Source of the DNA: JADJOY01 sp016713535 [NCBI: Deltaproteobacteria bacterium]
GTDB lineage: Bacteria; JADJOY01
Length of the DNA: 35,058 nt
Assembly (NCBI GenBank): GCA_016713535.1
Contig: JADJOY010000048.1
Coordinates: 1 to 35,058, forward strand
Direction of reading: 5' to 3'
Positions 10,000-17,848 of this stretch are shown here, one piece after another (the stretch's first letter is position 1; each line of letters opens with the position of its first letter). The translations under genes were made by a program, and so were the position numbers. Under the pieces are notes generated by a model that made no database searches, was not told where the DNA came from, and was given only the letters and a program-made list of their open reading frames with translations.

Positions 10000-10899
10000 A
10001 TGACCTGGACTCCCTGGACCAAGGTCGAAGGCGACGGCCTCGACTTCGACGAGATCCTCTACGAGAAGTGCTTCCACACGTCCTCTCAGGGCGGCGTGGC
10101 GCGGGTCTCCACCAACAAGCCGCACAAGCTCAACACCATGACGCTGCGCACGGTGGAGCAGATGTTCCGTGCCTTCTACGACGCCAACCACGACCCGAAG
10201 GTCGGCGTGATCGTGGTCGCGGGGGTAGGCAAGCACTTCGGCGCCGGCGGGGACGTCGAGTGGGAGAAGTGGGGCCTGCGCGAAGCGTTCTACAACCGCT
10301 ACCCGCACAACCGCCTGATCCGCCTGTCGCGCAAGCCGGTGCTCGCCGCGGTGCAGGGCTACTGCCTCGGCGGCCACAACCACATGGCCTACATCTGCGA
10401 CTTCACGATCGCCGCCGACGACGCGATCTTCGGCCAGGCCGGCCCCAAGGTGTCGAGCCCCGCCGATGGCTTCTTCGTGCCCTACCTCACCAAGGTGATC
10501 GGCGCGAAGCGTGCCCGCGAAATGTGGATGTTGTGCCGCCGCTACACCGCCGACGAGGCGCTCGGTATGGGCCTCGTCAACAAGGTGGTGCCCCGCGACA
10601 GGCTCGACCCGGAGGTGCTCGCGTGGTGCGAGGAGATGCTGTCGCTCTCGCCGGGCTGCCTCGAGATCCTCAAGGCCGCATTCGATCAGGAGATGGACGG
10701 CTACGCCGAGATGGGCACGATCTCGAGCCAGTTCTATCCCGACTGGTTCGACATGCCGGAAGGCAAGGAGGGCGGCAACGCGTTCGTGCAGAAGCGTCCG
10801 CCCGAGTTCTGGAAGATCCGCGACGACGAGGCGAAGTCGCGCGAGACCCTGATCGAGCGCTACGAGCAGAGCCTCGGCAACGCCAAGCCCAAGACCTGA
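10000..10899 (+). CDS. MenB/BadI-type crotonase (ring-forming or ring-opening acyl-CoA enzyme)
   Basis: This is an intact 299-aa crotonase-superfamily protein. It lacks the hydratase Glu after GGH in YCLGGHNHMAYICDFTIAAD. It matches the MenB (dihydroxynaphthoyl-CoA synthase) and BadI (2-ketocyclohexanecarboxyl-CoA hydrolase) branch: IFGQAGPKV (143-151), AREMWMLCRRYTADEALGMG (172-191), GLVNKVVP, and a C-terminal EGKEGGNAFVQKRPPEF (254-270) with Tyr246 shortly before it, close to the MenB EGQEGRNAF..KR.P.F block. The conserved Asp of MenB (GS.D) appears one place later, in SSPADG. BadI opens a beta-keto-acyl-CoA ring by hydrolysis, the step expected after carboxylation of a cyclic ketone and CoA transfer. 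GAGGAA precedes the ATG. Subfamily call firm; exact substrate unknown. Confidence 0.82.
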   Translation: MTWTPWTKVEGDGLDFDEILYEKCFHTSSQGGVARVSTNKPHKLNTMTLRTVEQMFRAFYDANHDPKVGVIVVAGVGKHFGAGGDVEWEKWGLREAFYNRYPHNRLIRLSRKPVLAAVQGYCLGGHNHMAYICDFTIAADDAIFGQAGPKVSSPADGFFVPYLTKVIGAKRAREMWMLCRRYTADEALGMGLVNKVVPRDRLDPEVLAWCEEMLSLSPGCLEILKAAFDQEMDGYAEMGTISSQFYPDWFDMPEGKEGGNAFVQKRPPEFWKIRDDEAKSRETLIERYEQSLGNAKPKT

Positions 10900-10936
10900 C
10901 GCTGCCGCCGACCGAGACGCGGATGGAGATGCGCCC

Positions 10937-11811
10937 ATGAAACCAGCGCCGTTCGACTACGCAGCGCCCACCTCGCTCGACGAGGCCGTCGAGCTCCTCG
11001 CCGCGAACGAGGGTGAATCCAAGGTCCTCGCCGGCGGGCAGAGCCTGATGCCGCTCCTCAACATGCGCCTCGCCCGCCCCGGGCTGCTGGTCGACCTGGC
11101 GCGGATCCCGGGCCTCGACTACGTCCGTGAGGAAAACGGCGCGGTGGTGATCGGCGCCATGGCGCGGCAGCGCGCGCTCGAGCGCTTCGCGCCGGCGGCG
11201 ACGCTCGCGCCGCTCCTCGCCGCTTCCCTCGAGCACGTCGCCCATCCGCAGAACCGCAACCAGGGGACGGTGTGCGGCTCGCTCGCACACGCGGACCCCG
11301 CCGCGGAGCTGCCCGCGGTGGCGCTGACGCTGGATGCGACGTTCCGGGTGGTCGGGCCGAACGGCAGCCGCGAGGTCGCGGCCAAGGACTTCTTCGTCAC
11401 CTATCTCACGACCGTCCTCGAGTCCAGCGAGATCCTCGCCGAGGTGCGCTTCCCGGCGCAGGCGCCGCGCACCGGCTGGGCCTTCGACGAGGTCGCCCGG
11501 CGCCACGGCGACTTCGCGATGTGCGGCGTCTCCACCACCGTCACGCTCGACGCGAGCGGCGCGTGTCGCGACGCGCGCGTGGTGCTGTTCGGCGTCGGCG
11601 CGACCCCGATCGCGCCCAGAGCGCCGAGCAGGCGCTGATCGGGAAGAGCGCCGGCGACGCGGCCTTCGCCGACGCCGCCGCGCGGGTCAACGACTCCATC
11701 GACGAGCCGCTCTCCGACGTCCACGCCACCGCCGAATACCGGCGCCACGTCGCGAAGGCACTCACCGCTCGCGCCCTCCCCCACGCCTTCGCCCGCGCCC
11801 GAGGCGCCTGA
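10937..11811 (+). CDS. molybdenum hydroxylase FAD subunit (CoxM-like), frame broken near 11611
   Basis: This is the medium subunit of a xanthine oxidase-family enzyme, about 291 aa after repair. It carries flavin motifs AGGQSLMPLLNMRLARP (32-48) and NRNQGTVCGSLAHADPAAE (106-124), and the FAD-binding C-terminal domain with the usual SAEQALIGK region. In the enzyme it passes electrons from the iron-sulfur subunit to FAD and an acceptor. The frame slips after GVGATPI. Inserting one C near 11611 gives ATPIRAQSAEQALIG, a natural sequence, and the frame then runs to 11811. It follows the MenB/BadI-like gene by 37 nt and precedes the 2Fe-2S subunit after a gap holding a palindromic repeat. The order M-S-L is that of aerobic-type CO dehydrogenase clusters. 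Confidence 0.88.
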
Positions 11812-11828
11812 TGGTCCAGCGACGGAGT

Positions 11829-11889
11829 CGTAGAGCGGGGGCTCGTCCCCCGCATCCAGTGCCAGCGGGGGACGAGCCCCCGCGCTACG
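11829..11889. repeat. GC-rich inverted repeat, family A, paired copy
   Basis: Two 19-nt arms at 11835-11853 and 11865-11883 are exact reverse complements. Each arm is itself a hairpin (GCGGGGG / CCCCCGC with a 5-nt loop). The outer flanks CGTAG (11829-11833) and CTACG (11885-11889) extend the pairing to about 25 nt with one mismatch. The element fills most of the gap between the CoxM-like and CoxS-like genes. The 19-nt left arm recurs exactly at 17809-17827, and a longer-stem variant with the CTACG flank is at 31622-31663. It lacks a T-run, so attenuation or a REP-like role is as likely as termination. Confidence 0.85.
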
Positions 11890-11916
11890 GTCGAAGCCCG
11901 ATGGAGAAACCTGACC

Positions 11917-12435
11917 ATGATCGCCAAGCGCTCCATCTCGCTCACCGTCAACGGCGTCCGCTACGAGGCCACCGTCGAGCCTCGGCTGACCCTCGTGGAC
12001 CTGCTGCGCAACGAGCTCGGCCTCACCGGCACCCACGTCGGCTGCGAGCACGGCGTGTGCGGCGCCTGCACCGTGCTGATCTCCGGCAAGGCCGTGCGCT
12101 CGTGCATCCTGCTCGCGGTGCAGGCGGACGGCGCCGACATCACCACCGTCGAGGGGCTGAGCCCGAGCGGCCAGCTCCACCCGATCCAGCAGGCATTCCA
12201 GGAGCAGCACGGCCTGCAGTGCGGGTTCTGTACCCCGGGATTCCTGCTGTCGGTGAAGGAGCTGCTGGCCGACCACCCGGACCCCACCGACGAGCAGATC
12301 AAGGAGACGCTCGGTGGCAACATCTGCCGCTGCACCGGCTACCAGTCGATCTTCGCCGCCGTGAAGTGCGCGGCGAGGAAGCTCGCGGATCCCGCGGCCG
12401 GGGCGCTGGCCACCGGTGTCGCGCAGGTCGGCTGA
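11917..12435 (+). CDS. molybdenum hydroxylase 2Fe-2S subunit (CoxS-like)
   Basis: This is an intact 172-aa small subunit of a xanthine oxidase-family enzyme. The plant-type ferredoxin cluster ligands are C43, C48, C51 (GCEHGVCGACTVL) and C63 (RSC). The second cluster, in the helical domain, has C102, C105 (QCGFCTPGF) and C137, C139 (NICRCTGYQ). It carries electrons from the molybdenum cofactor to the FAD subunit. GGAGAAA stands ahead of the ATG, just after the family A repeat. The gene is 28 nt upstream of the large subunit. Length and motifs are standard for the family, and the call is secure; the substrate is set by the large subunit. Confidence 0.95.
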   Translation: MIAKRSISLTVNGVRYEATVEPRLTLVDLLRNELGLTGTHVGCEHGVCGACTVLISGKAVRSCILLAVQADGADITTVEGLSPSGQLHPIQQAFQEQHGLQCGFCTPGFLLSVKELLADHPDPTDEQIKETLGGNICRCTGYQSIFAAVKCAARKLADPAAGALATGVAQVG

Positions 12436-12463
12436 GTCGGACGAAAGACCAAGGAGCGATCCC

Positions 12464-14880
12464 ATGGCGGTCGAGATCCCGAAGACCATCGCGGACTTCC
12501 CGAACAGCGGCTCGCGCTTCATCGGCAAGTCGGTGAAGCGGATCGAGGACCCGCAGCTGCTCACCGGCAAGGCCGAGTTCATCGACAACCTGGTGCTGCC
12601 CGGCATGCTCCACTGCGCGATCCTGCGCAGTCCGCACGCCCACGCCCGGATCAAGCTGCTCGACGCCAGCAAGGCGCTCGAGCTGCCTGGCGTGCTGGCG
12701 GTGGTGACCGGCGAGGACGCGCTGGCGTGGGCCAACCCGGGCTACACGCTGCCCGTCGGCTGGGGCTGCCACTGCCTCGCCACCGAGAAGGTGCGCTTCG
12801 TCGGCGAGCCGGTGGCCGCGGTCGCCGCGGTGAGCCGCTACGTCGCCGAGGACGCGCTCGAGCTGATCGAGGTCGACTACGAGACGCTGCCGGCGATCGC
12901 CGATCCGTTCGAGGCCATGAAGCCCGGCTCGCCGCTCCTGTTCGAGGAGAAGGGCACCAACGTGATGCTCGCGCGCAAGTTCACGTGGGGCGAGGTGGAC
13001 GCGGCCTTCGCCGCGGCCAAGACCGTGGTGAGCGAGAAGTTCCGCTGGCACCGCCTCGGCGCCAACCCGCTCGAGACCTTCGGCGTGGTGGCGCAGTGGG
13101 ACACCACCGACGGCACCCTCACCTGCCACGGCGCCTTCCAGTCGCAGTCGCACATGGCGCTCGGCCGCGCGATGACCTTCAGCCTGCCGTCCAACAAGGT
13201 GCGCTTCATCAGCCATCCCCACGGCGGCAGCTTCGGTGGAAAGGGCGGGTTCCGCGGCACCGAGATCGCGTCGATGCTCTCGCGCAAGGCCGGCGGACGT
13301 CCGGTGAAGTGGATCGAGGACCGCATCGAGTACCTGTCGGCGGGCGCCGGGCAGGCCTGGGACCGCCACTACGAGGGCTCGATCGCCCTCGACGCCGACG
13401 GCATCGTGACCGGCTTCGCGGTCAAGCTGGTGGACGACCTCGGCGCGACCGGCGAGGCCTACGGCGCCGTGTCGTGCGCGAAGCCGCTGGCGTCGTTCAC
13501 CGGTCCGTACAAGATCGCGGCCGCGTCCTACGACCTCACGATCGTCGGCACCAACAAGCTGCCCACCGGTGCCTACCGCGGCATGGGCCCGCCGCCTCAC
13601 AACTGGGTGCTCGAGTCGCTCATCGACCAGGCGGCGCGCCAGCTCGGGGTGGACCCGGGCGAGCTCAGGCGCCGCAACTACATCCCCAAGGACGCCTTCC
13701 CGTACACCATCCCGAGCGGCAACGAGTACGACAGCGGCGACTACGTCGCGGCACTCGACACCGCGCTCGCGATGTCGAAGTACCCCGAGCTGCGCGCGGC
13801 CCAGGCGAAGGCGCGGGCCGCAGGCAAGCTCTTCGGCGTCTCGGTGGTGAGCACCATCGAGCCCGGGGTCTTCGACTGGAACGCGTACGCGATCGTGGGC
13901 GCCGAGTCGACTGGCGTGCCCGAGGCCGTCACCGTCAGCCTCGACCTGCTCGGCAGCATCACCGTGCGCCTCGGCTTCTCGCTCGAGGGCCAGGGCCAAT
14001 ACACGGTGGTCGCGCAGGTCCTCGCCGACTACTTCGGCACGACCCCGAGATGATCCGCGTGGTCCCCCTCGACACGCTCTCCGCCGCGCCCCACTTCGGC
14101 CCCGGCGGCAGCCGCCTCGGCGTCGCGATCACCGGTGCCACCCTCGGCGCCGCCGAGCGCCTGAAGGAGAAGCTCCTCAAGGTGGCGGCGGTGCTGTTGC
14201 GCTGCGGACCCGAGATGCTCGAGCTCAAGGACGGCAAGGTGCTGATGAAGGGCGTGCCCGGCGTCGAGCTCTCCCTCGCCCAGGTCGCCGGCGTGATGCT
14301 CGCGAGGAGCGACCTGCTGCCGCCCGACGTCGACCCCAACCCCGAGGCCACCTACGCGTGGACGGCCTCGGGCCGCACGCAAGCCGACGACCAGGGGCGC
14401 GCCAAGAGCTACCTGACCGCCGCCAACGCCTGCCACGTCGTCGCGGTCGAGGTCGACCCCGACACCGGCAAGGTCGACATCACCGGTTACTGGATCGCCG
14501 ACGACTGCGGCACCCGCCTCAACCCGGCGAACGTCGAGGGGCAGACGCAGGGCGGCGTCGCGCAGGGAGTCGGCGCCGCGCTCCTCGAGGAATACGTCTA
14601 CAACGAGGACGCGCAGCTCCTCACCTCGACCTTCATGGACTACCTGCTGCCCACGATCTACGAGGTGCCCTTCACCGAGAAGCAGGCGCTCTGCACTCCG
14701 TCGCCGTTCGCGCCGCTCGGCGCCAAGGGTTGCGGCGAGGGCGCCATCCACACCACGCCCGCCGCCGTGCTGTGCGCCATCAACGACGCCCTGGCGCCGC
14801 TCGGCGCGCAGATCCACGAGATGCCGGCCTCGCCCGTCCGGGTGTGGAAGGCGATCCAGAACGCCCGGGACGAGGCGTGA
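12464..14880 (+). CDS. molybdenum hydroxylase large subunit (CoxL/xanthine dehydrogenase family, not a canonical CO dehydrogenase), frame broken near 14037-14041
   Basis: This is a molybdopterin-binding subunit of about 805 aa. It has the N-terminal GKSVKRIEDPQLLTGKAEFI, the hammerhead-domain PGMLHCAILRSPHAHARI, HGGSFGGKGGF, the LPTGAYRGMGPPP loop (AYRGMG at 370-375) and the C-terminal GAKGCGEG with the catalytic Glu typical of these hydroxylases. Form I CO dehydrogenase has AYXCSFR and form II-like proteins usually AYRGAGR; this AYRGMGP is neither, so the substrate is probably an organic compound and not CO. The ATG at 12464 follows AAGGAG. The frame breaks at FGTTP|EMIRV; adding one G (ccccgag to ccccggag) restores it exactly. 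It is grouped with the CoxM- and CoxS-like genes and distantly with CoxG. Confidence 0.88.
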
Positions 14881-14897
14881 ACGCGACGCGCCAGCCT

Positions 14898-14970
14898 GGA
14901 GGGCTGCGGTCCCTCGCAGCCGCGACGTCGCATCCCGATCGAACGCTGCGGACGCGAGGGACCGCGTCCC
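14898..14970. repeat. REP-like inverted pair, family B, copy 1
   Basis: Two related arms face each other: 14898-14922 and 14949-14970. The left arm folds alone (GGCTGCG 14902-14908 / CGCAGCC 14915-14921, loop GTCCCT). The right arm also folds alone (GGACGCG 14950-14956 / CGCGTCC 14963-14969, loop AGGGAC). The two loops are exact reverse complements, and a 12-bp stem (GCGGTCCCTCGC with GCGAGGGACCGC) can form instead. The element lies between the large molybdenum subunit and the amidohydrolase, ending 23 nt before the next ATG. Copy 2 is at 15994-16069. Confidence 0.85.
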
Positions 14971-14993
14971 ACCACCCGTAACCAGGAGAATCC

Positions 14994-15980
14994 ATGTCGA
15001 AGCCCGATCACTTCGTGGCGCTCAGCGAGTGCCACTTCATGAACGAGGAATCGCTCCACGAGATGGCGTATTACCCGCAGTTCACCCAGTGGTGGCAGAG
15101 CGTGGACGGCGTGATGCGCTCGTGGGGCGGCGGACGCGAGCTCGCTGGCGGCGGCAACATGCCCGCCCCGCGCGCCCACGCCCTCATCGAGTGGATGGAC
15201 AAGGCCGGCGTCGACGTGTGCTTCGCGCTGCGCGAGTCGATGATGGACGTGTCGGGCGGCGCGATGTGCATGTCGACCAACGCCTTCATCATGAAGGAGA
15301 TCGCGCCCTACCCCGACCGCATGTACCTCGAGTGCAACGTCGGCCCGATCCTCAAGCGTGGCGTCAAGAACGCGATCTGGGAGCTCGACTACCTGGTCAA
15401 GAACGGCAACGCCAAGCTCTGCAAGGTCTACGTTCCCGAAGACGACGGGCCGCTCAACGACCGCCGGCTGTGGCCCTTCTACGAGAAGGCGATCGAGCTC
15501 GGCATCGCGCTCACGTCCACACCGGGATGGCGTACGTGATGCCGCAGCCCAACAAGCACACCCACCCCGAGCTGCTCGACGACATCTGCATCGACTTCCC
15601 CGAGCTCAAGATCATCGCCTACCACATGGGCTGGCCGTACCACGAGTGCCTGATGGGCCTCGCGGGCAAGCACCAGAACCTCTACCTGAGCCTGAGCGGC
15701 ATCATCGGCTGGCTCCAGTGCGCGCCCTACCGCGGCTACCACATGATCGGCGAGGCGCTGCAGTGGGTGAAGCCCGAGAAGATCGTCATGGGGCTCGACC
15801 TCGCGTTCGACGACATGCCGCGCGTCGTCGACTTCATGCGCACCTTCCAGATCCCCAAGGAGCTCCGCGAGCAGTGGGGCTACAAGGAGATCACCGAGGA
15901 GGATGCGCGCCGGGTTCCTCGGCCTGAACCTCGCGAAGCTCGCCAAGATCGACACCACCAAGCGCGTGAAGAAGGGCTGA
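14994..15980 (+). CDS. amidohydrolase_2-type TIM-barrel protein, two frame breaks (near 15517 and 15906)
   Basis: This protein of about 329 aa resembles the amidohydrolase-related family that includes ACMSD-like decarboxylases. The later barrel strands are clear: LTVHTGMAYVMPQPNKHTHP, LKIIAYHMGWPYHE, LYLSLSGIIGW, PEKIVMGLDLAFDDMP and a final FLGLNLAKLAKID. The N-terminus reads LSECHFMNEESLHEM, so the usual HxH metal pair is reduced to a single His and metal binding may differ. The first break is repaired by one G (acgtcc to acggtcc, giving ALTVHTGM). The second is repaired by restoring a lost GC pair in a gcgcgc tract (EEDARAGFLGLNL). AGGAG precedes the ATG. Hydrolysis or decarboxylation of a pathway intermediate is a guess from context. 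Confidence 0.78.
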
Positions 15981-15993
15981 GCGCGGCCGCACC

Positions 15994-16069
15994 GGAGGGC
16001 TGCGGTCCCTCGCAGCCGCCGAGCTTCGTCTCGATCGATCGCTGCGGACGCGAGGGACCGCGTCCCTCC
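15994..16069. repeat. REP-like inverted pair, family B, copy 2
   Basis: The left arm 15994-16018 is identical to that of copy 1, and the right arm 16045-16069 extends it by CTCC. The spacer differs apart from a GATCGA/CGCTG core. Reading the left arm on the minus strand and the right arm on the plus strand gives the same 25-nt unit with only two dinucleotide changes (CT to AC and AG to GT). These changes compensate for each other in the stem. The element lies between the amidohydrolase stop and the thiolase start. Confidence 0.87.
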
Positions 16070-16087
16070 TCCCGCCAAGAGAACGCC

Positions 16088-17289
16088 ATGGCCACTCGCC
16101 TATCCGCCACCACCAAGCTCACCCGCAAGCTCCGCGACAAGGCGTGCATCGTCGGGATCGGCGAGACCAACTACTGCCGCGCGCCTGGCTCGGGCATGAC
16201 CCAGCTCGGCATCCAGCTCCGCGCGTCGATGCGCGCCATCGAGGACGCGGGCCTGACGCCGCGCCAGGTGGATGGGATCATGCCCTTTCCGAACCTCGGC
16301 AGCGCCGAGGAGATCGCCGCCAACCTGGGCGTGGAGAGTCTTCGCTTCGCCGCGACGGTGCACATGGGCGGCGCCGCGCCGTGCGCCGCGATCGCGCAGG
16401 CCGCCGCGGCGGTGAACGCGGGGATCGCCACCTACGTGCTCGTTCCCGCGGGCTGGAACGGCTACTCGGGTCGGCGCACCCGCGAGATCGTCACCGAGAC
16501 CATGGCCGCGCCGCCGGGTGGCGCCATCGCCCGCGACTACTACCTGCCCCAGGGCTCACGGCGCCGCCGCAGTGGTACTCGCTGCTCGCGCGCCGTCACA
16601 TGCACGAGTTCGGCACCACGCCCGAGCAGCTCGGCGCGATCGCGATCGCGATGCGCAAGCACGCCCAGCTCAACCCCAACGCGGTCATGCGCGGCAAGCC
16701 GCTCACGATGGCGGACTACCTCGCCTCGCCGATGATCAGCGCGCCCTACCGCCTGCTCGACTGCTGCCTCGAGACGGACGGCGCCGCCGCGCTCGTGGTG
16801 ACGAGCGCCGAGCGCGCCGCGGACCTCAAGCCCAAGCCCGTCTTCGTGATGGGCGTCGGCGCCGGCCAGCCCGACCCCGCCGACGAGATCGTGAGCCGCA
16901 AGGACATCTTCCGGACCGGCCTCACCATGGCCGCGCCCGAGGCCTTCGCCATGGCGGGCGTGCGTCCCAAGGACGTCGACTTCGCGCAGATCTACGACTG
17001 CTTCACCTTCGAGGTCCTCCAGCAGCTCGAGGAGACCGGCTTCTGTGAGCGCGGCGAGGGCGGCGCCTTCGTCGAGGACGGCCGCATCGAGCTCGGCGGC
17101 GAGCTGCCGGTGAACACGAGCGGCGGGCTGCTGTCGGAAGCGCACTCGCTCGGCATGGGGCACATCGTCGAGGCGGTGAAGCAGCTCCGCGGCGACGCCG
17201 GCGAGCGTCAGGTGGCGGAGGCCTCGATCGGCGTCGTCACCGGCTGGGGCGACTTCGGCGACGGTTCGATCGCCATCTTGCGCAACTGA
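16088..17289 (+). CDS. SCP-x/Ltp-type thiolase homologue without the nucleophilic cysteine, frame broken near 16553
   Basis: This is a thiolase-fold protein of about 400 aa, of the lipid-transfer (SCP-x) branch. It has the N-terminal ACIVGIGETNYCRAPGSG, the dimer region MGGAAPCAAIAQAAAAVNAG, and the C-terminal QIYDCFTFEVLQQLEETG and NTSGGLLSEAHSLGMGHI. In true thiolases a nucleophilic Cys starts the CASG helix; counting back from the conserved Gly places a Gly there, with a different Cys four residues later. The normal GHP motif is replaced by EAHSLGMGH. Such variants include the Ltp2 aldolases, which need a DUF35 partner, and one follows here. One missing G at about 16553 (YYLPQGLTAPPQWYS) explains the frame break. 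Retro-aldol cleavage is therefore as likely as thiolysis. Confidence 0.82.
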
Positions 17290-17335
17290 GGTCCTCGTAC
17301 CGCCACCGGCCGATCCTCGAACCGAGAGCACGCTC

Positions 17336-17755
17336 ATGACCGAGACCGCCACGCCCCAGCCGCTGCCACAGCTCACCGGCTTCTCCAAGGACTTCTACGG
17401 CTTCTGCAAGCAGCGCGAGCTGCGCTTCCAGCGCTGCAAGACGTGCGGCGAGTGGCGGCACGTGCCGCGCGAGATGTGCACGGGCTGCGGCTCCTTCGAG
17501 TGGGAGTGGGCGCAGTCCGCGGGGCGCGGTACCGTCTTCACCTGGTGCGTCGTGGAGCGCGCGCTCCACCCGGGCTGGGTGGCGGCACAGCCCTACGCCG
17601 TGGTGGTGGTCGAGCTCGACGAGGAAGTCCGCCTCGTCACCCAGGTGAACGACGTCTCGCCCGCCGAGCTCGAGATGGGCATGGCCGTCGAGGTGGTGTT
17701 CGACGACGTGACGCCGGACATCACGCTGCCGCACTTCCGCCGCCGCTCCGGCTGA
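17336..17755 (+). CDS. DUF35/OB-fold zinc-ribbon acyl-CoA-associated protein
   Basis: This intact 139-aa protein has an N-terminal helix (FSKDFYGFCKQREL), a rubredoxin-like zinc ribbon (C34, C37, C48, C51; RCKTCGEWRHVPREMCTGCG) and an OB-fold (GRGTVFTWCVVERALHPGW, PYAVVVVELDEEVRLV, GMAVEVVFDDV). That is the standard DUF35 layout. Such proteins bind SCP-x thiolases, HMG-CoA synthases or Ltp2-type aldolases and help bind or channel acyl-CoA. It lies directly behind the thiolase homologue (46 nt) with GAGAG before the ATG, so the two are very probably subunits of one enzyme. The call is secure; the reaction depends on the partner. Confidence 0.92.
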   Translation: MTETATPQPLPQLTGFSKDFYGFCKQRELRFQRCKTCGEWRHVPREMCTGCGSFEWEWAQSAGRGTVFTWCVVERALHPGWVAAQPYAVVVVELDEEVRLVTQVNDVSPAELEMGMAVEVVFDDVTPDITLPHFRRRSG

Positions 17756-17761
17756 TCCCCG

Positions 17762-17786
17762 CGGCTGCGAGAGACCGCGGCCCTCC
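17762..17786 (+). repeat. REP-like unit, family B, single copy
   Basis: This is one 25-nt unit in the same orientation as the right arms of copies 1 and 2. It differs from the reverse complement of their left arms at two positions. The stem GGCTGCG (17763-17769) / CGCGGCC (17776-17782) still closes, with one G-U type pair. It lies between the DUF35 gene and the enoyl-CoA hydratase, 22 nt before a family A palindrome. Confidence 0.75.
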
Positions 17787-17808
17787 ATCGCATCGCCCCG
17801 CCCGCAGC

Positions 17809-17827
17809 GCGGGGGCTCGTCCCCCGC
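17809..17827. repeat. GC-rich palindrome, family A, single copy
   Basis: These 19 nt are identical to the left arm of the paired element at 11835-11853 (GCGGGGG, 5-nt loop, CCCCCGC). Here there is no inverted partner nearby. It ends 21 nt before the ATG of the enoyl-CoA hydratase gene, so as RNA the hairpin would sit close to the ribosome-binding site. Confidence 0.8.
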
Positions 17828-17848
17828 CCAACCGCCCTGGAGACATCC

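Noticed and set aside
10937-14880. True aerobic CO dehydrogenase
   Set aside because: The active-site loop AYRGMG does not match the form I motif, and the gene context is ketone and acyl-CoA metabolism.
14898-16069. Paired repeats as intrinsic terminators between pathway genes
   Set aside because: The hairpins are strong but have no T-tract, and the flanking genes look functionally linked, so REP-like repeats fit better.
11829-17827. CRISPR array
   Set aside because: The repeats are palindromic, irregularly spaced, separated by genes, and lack unique spacers of even length.
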